From Dyadobacter luticola (lineage in GTDB: Bacteria > Bacteroidota > Bacteroidia > Cytophagales > Spirosomataceae), in NCBI RefSeq assembly GCF_005860805.1, contig NZ_VCEJ01000002.1:1596375-1660374 (forward strand): DNA of 64,000 nucleotides, in the 5' to 3' direction. The position numbers and the translations under genes were made by a program. The notes below the pieces were generated by a model. The model ran no database searches and was not told the origin of the DNA. It was given only the letters and a program-made list of their open reading frames with translations. Below, piece by piece: positions 62,409 through 64,000 of the stretch; within the stretch, counting starts at the first letter, position 1, and the number at the start of each line of letters is the position of its first letter.

Positions 62409-63434
62409 TTACTTCGCTGCCACCTTCTCCCCCTCAACCAACTCCCCTTGCGGCGCCTTCGGAGCAGCAGGCTTACTTCCCTTCAAAGACAAAACATAAC
62501 TCGCAACCTTCTGTATATCCGTCGGCGAGAGCTGCTTTTCCCAGGAAATCATGCCTTTTTCAGGCACGCCGTATTTGATGGTTTTGAAAAGATCTTTCAC
62601 ACCGCCGCCGTGCAGCCAGTAATTATCTGTCAGGTTGGGACCTACGCTACCACCGCCGTCTGCGCCGTGGCAGGCGGCACATTTTTCCTGGAAAATCGTT
62701 TTGCCCTGACCAATTACTGCTGCGTCCGTAGCTAATGTGACATTCGTCTCATCCATGCTCGCACCTACCTTTTCAATATAAGCCTTCTTATCCAGCTCAG
62801 CTTGAGCAATTTCCTTGTCCAATTCTGCCAACTGCAAATCTCCGATCCCGCTGAAATAATACGCAGCATAAGCAATCGCAATCACGATCGTACCCACAAA
62901 AAGCGATTGCAGCCAGGGCGGCATGCGGTTGTCCAGCTCCTGAATGCCGTCGTAGTCGTGACCTTCAATGATCAGCTGTTTTTCATCAGCGGGCAGTACT
63001 GACATGCCGGCAAATCTTTTGAACCAGGAAACCGTTTCCACTTTTTCGCCACGCGCAATCTTCTGGTTATAAGTTACTTTTTTCAAAATAGTAACTGCAT
63101 TCACCAGCATAATCACGACCAACGTGGCAATGAAAAACAGCACGCCGAGCATGATGTAAAGCAAGATTTCGGTGCCGGTAATCGCGCGGATCTTGTCCTC
63201 CGGCCCCTGCGCGAAGGCAGAGGCGTAGACCAGGCAGATAAAGAGGAGGGTTAAAAAGCTTTTTTTGATCACGCCGTCATTCAGCGGCATGCTTTCGAGT
63301 TTGCCCAATGTTTTTTTATCAATCCTGAAAACAAAAACAAGCAGCGAAACAAAGAATACAAAAAATATCAGAAGCGAGATCAGCGGGTAAATGCCTATGC
63401 CGGCAATGGTTTCGAGGTAGTTGCGGAATTTCAT
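62409..63434 (-). CDS. ccoP: cbb3 oxidase CcoQ-CcoP fusion (cytochrome c subunit III)
   Basis: A 341-residue protein from ATG 63432-63434, one base after the ccoO stop. Residues 1-52 look like a complete CcoQ (FRNYLETIAGIGIYPLISLL, FRIDKKTLGKLESMPLND). The frame continues without a stop into a CcoP that starts with a signal-like helix (SFLTLLFICLVYASAFAQ), a second helix, the CcoP N-terminal motif (ELDNRMPPWLQSLFVGTIVI), and one cytochrome c domain (CAACHGADGG, NYWLHGGG, PEKGMISWEKQL). Proteobacterial CcoP has two hemes; only one CxxCH is here. It passes electrons from soluble donors to CcoO/CcoN. Confidence 0.9.
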   Translation of the reverse strand: MKFRNYLETIAGIGIYPLISLLIFFVFFVSLLVFVFRIDKKTLGKLESMPLNDGVIKKSFLTLLFICLVYASAFAQGPEDKIRAITGTEILLYIMLGVLFFIATLVVIMLVNAVTILKKVTYNQKIARGEKVETVSWFKRFAGMSVLPADEKQLIIEGHDYDGIQELDNRMPPWLQSLFVGTIVIAIAYAAYYFSGIGDLQLAELDKEIAQAELDKKAYIEKVGASMDETNVTLATDAAVIGQGKTIFQEKCAACHGADGGGSVGPNLTDNYWLHGGGVKDLFKTIKYGVPEKGMISWEKQLSPTDIQKVASYVLSLKGSKPAAPKAPQGELVEGEKVAAK

Positions 63435-63435
63435 A

Positions 63436-64000
63436 CTATTTCTCAGTTTTAATATCAGTTCCAAGGCGTTGCAGATAGGCGATCAATGCGATAATCTCCT
63501 TATTTTCAGAAGTTTTGATGCCGCTTTGTTTCAGTCTTGCCTGGATTTCCTTTGATTGTTTTTGGAGATCCTGGTTGGCTTTTTGATCGTAGCCTTTTCC
63601 GTAGGGGACGCCCAGGGTTTGCATGGCGCGGATTTTGGCAGCGGTGGTAGTGGTGTCCAGGTTATCTTCTAAAAGCCAACCATATCTGGGCATAATTGAG
63701 CCTGGGGACATGCTGGTGGGGTCTTCCATGTGGTTGTAGTGCCAGGAATCGGGGTACTTACCGCCTACCCGGTGCAAGTCCGGACCGGTGCGTTTGGAGC
63801 CCCACTGATGCGGGTGATCGTAAACGAATTCTCCGGATTTTGAATACTCTCCATAACGTTCGATTTCCGAGCGGAAGGGGCGGATCATCTGGGTATGACA
63901 TACATAGCAGCCTTCGCGGATGTAAATGTCGCGGCCCTGCAATTCCAGCGGTGTGTAAGGTTTGATGGCGGCGATGGTCGGAACATTGGAGTCGATCATG
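63436..64000 (-). CDS. ccoO: cbb3 oxidase cytochrome c subunit II, or C-terminal half of a CcoN-CcoO fusion (cut by window end)
   Basis: The 188 codons at the window end encode the periplasmic cytochrome c part of CcoO: KPYTPLELQGRDIYIREGC, heme motif CYVCH, QMIRPFRSEIERYGEYS, WGSKRTGPDLHRVGGKYPDSWH and a Met ligand in SIMPRYGWL. The ATG at 63997-63999 is probably internal, since CcoO needs a membrane helix before this point. Some Bacteroidota fuse CcoN and CcoO, and the missing sequence would decide. The C-terminus carries a charged helix (QKANQDLQKQSKEIQARLK). It is the first in-window gene of the cco block. Confidence 0.92.
   Translation of the reverse strand, partial: MIDSNVPTIAAIKPYTPLELQGRDIYIREGCYVCHTQMIRPFRSEIERYGEYSKSGEFVYDHPHQWGSKRTGPDLHRVGGKYPDSWHYNHMEDPTSMSPGSIMPRYGWLLEDNLDTTTTAAKIRAMQTLGVPYGKGYDQKANQDLQKQSKEIQARLKQSGIKTSENKEIIALIAYLQRLGTDIKTEK

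Noticed and set aside
62180..62437. ORFs across the ccoP-ccoG gap
   Set aside because: They run through the palindromic repeat and lack any coding signal.
1..64000. Mobile element or prophage boundaries
   Set aside because: No transposase, integrase, tRNA-linked repeats or phage structural genes are seen. The S74 domain alone is not evidence of a prophage.

Overview
The window looks like a chromosomal segment of a Bacteroidota bacterium, probably order Cytophagales and near Dyadobacter/Spirosomataceae. The phylum call is strong. It rests on a SusC/SusD pair, a hybrid two-component system (HTCS), two large proteins with type IX secretion (T9SS) C-terminal sorting domains, cbb3 oxidase genes of Bacteroidota type and promoter elements resembling TAnnTTTG. 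The genus is a guess. I see no tRNA, rRNA, transposase, prophage or CRISPR array.

Layout. 1-4.4 kb (mostly minus strand): end of a Tat-exported aldo/keto reductase, a small lipoprotein, two unknown proteins, a lipoprotein fusing cytochrome c to a glucose/sorbosone dehydrogenase, and a PepSY-like secreted protein. 4.6-9.8 kb: a SusCD outer-membrane glycan uptake pair with its own terminator. 10.4-16.4 kb: a surface protein with YadA-like head repeats and a self-cleaving S74 chaperone domain, then sugar-type enzymes (SDR, esterase, Gfo/Idh/MocA oxidoreductase, DUF1080 hydrolase) and a DinB protein. 16.6-24.4 kb: a DUF6934 gene with a 51-aa partner, a GT39 membrane glycosyltransferase, an NTF2-like protein, and a ribokinase-HTCS operon. 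24.8-30.1 kb: a PVC-type heme protein followed by two genes matching the two halves of plant Tm-1. 30.3-37.9 kb: hypothetical proteins, an SDR, a second dehydrogenase/PKD/cytochrome c protein and a ROK kinase.

37.9-54 kb is the most suggestive region. It holds a glycerophosphodiesterase-alkaline phosphatase fusion, a tightly coupled glycosyltransferase-flippase-glycosyltransferase operon, a divergent sphingomyelinase C-like phosphodiesterase, two giant T9SS repeat proteins and a phytase-like lipoprotein. Direct repeats resembling PhoP/PhoB boxes (TTAACA-N5-TTAACA and a weaker variant) precede the phytase-like gene and the phosphodiesterase gene. I infer a phosphate-starvation and lipid-remodelling locus.

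54.1-64 kb: a FAD oxidoreductase, then a minus-strand respiratory block. In transcription order this is ccoO (cut by the window end), a ccoQ-ccoP fusion, ccoG, ccoH, a SafE-like membrane protein, hemN, a PAS histidine kinase and a response regulator fused to a Crp-type DNA-binding protein. These make and probably regulate a high-affinity cbb3 terminal oxidase. The cytochrome c-bearing dehydrogenases elsewhere in the window could feed it electrons.
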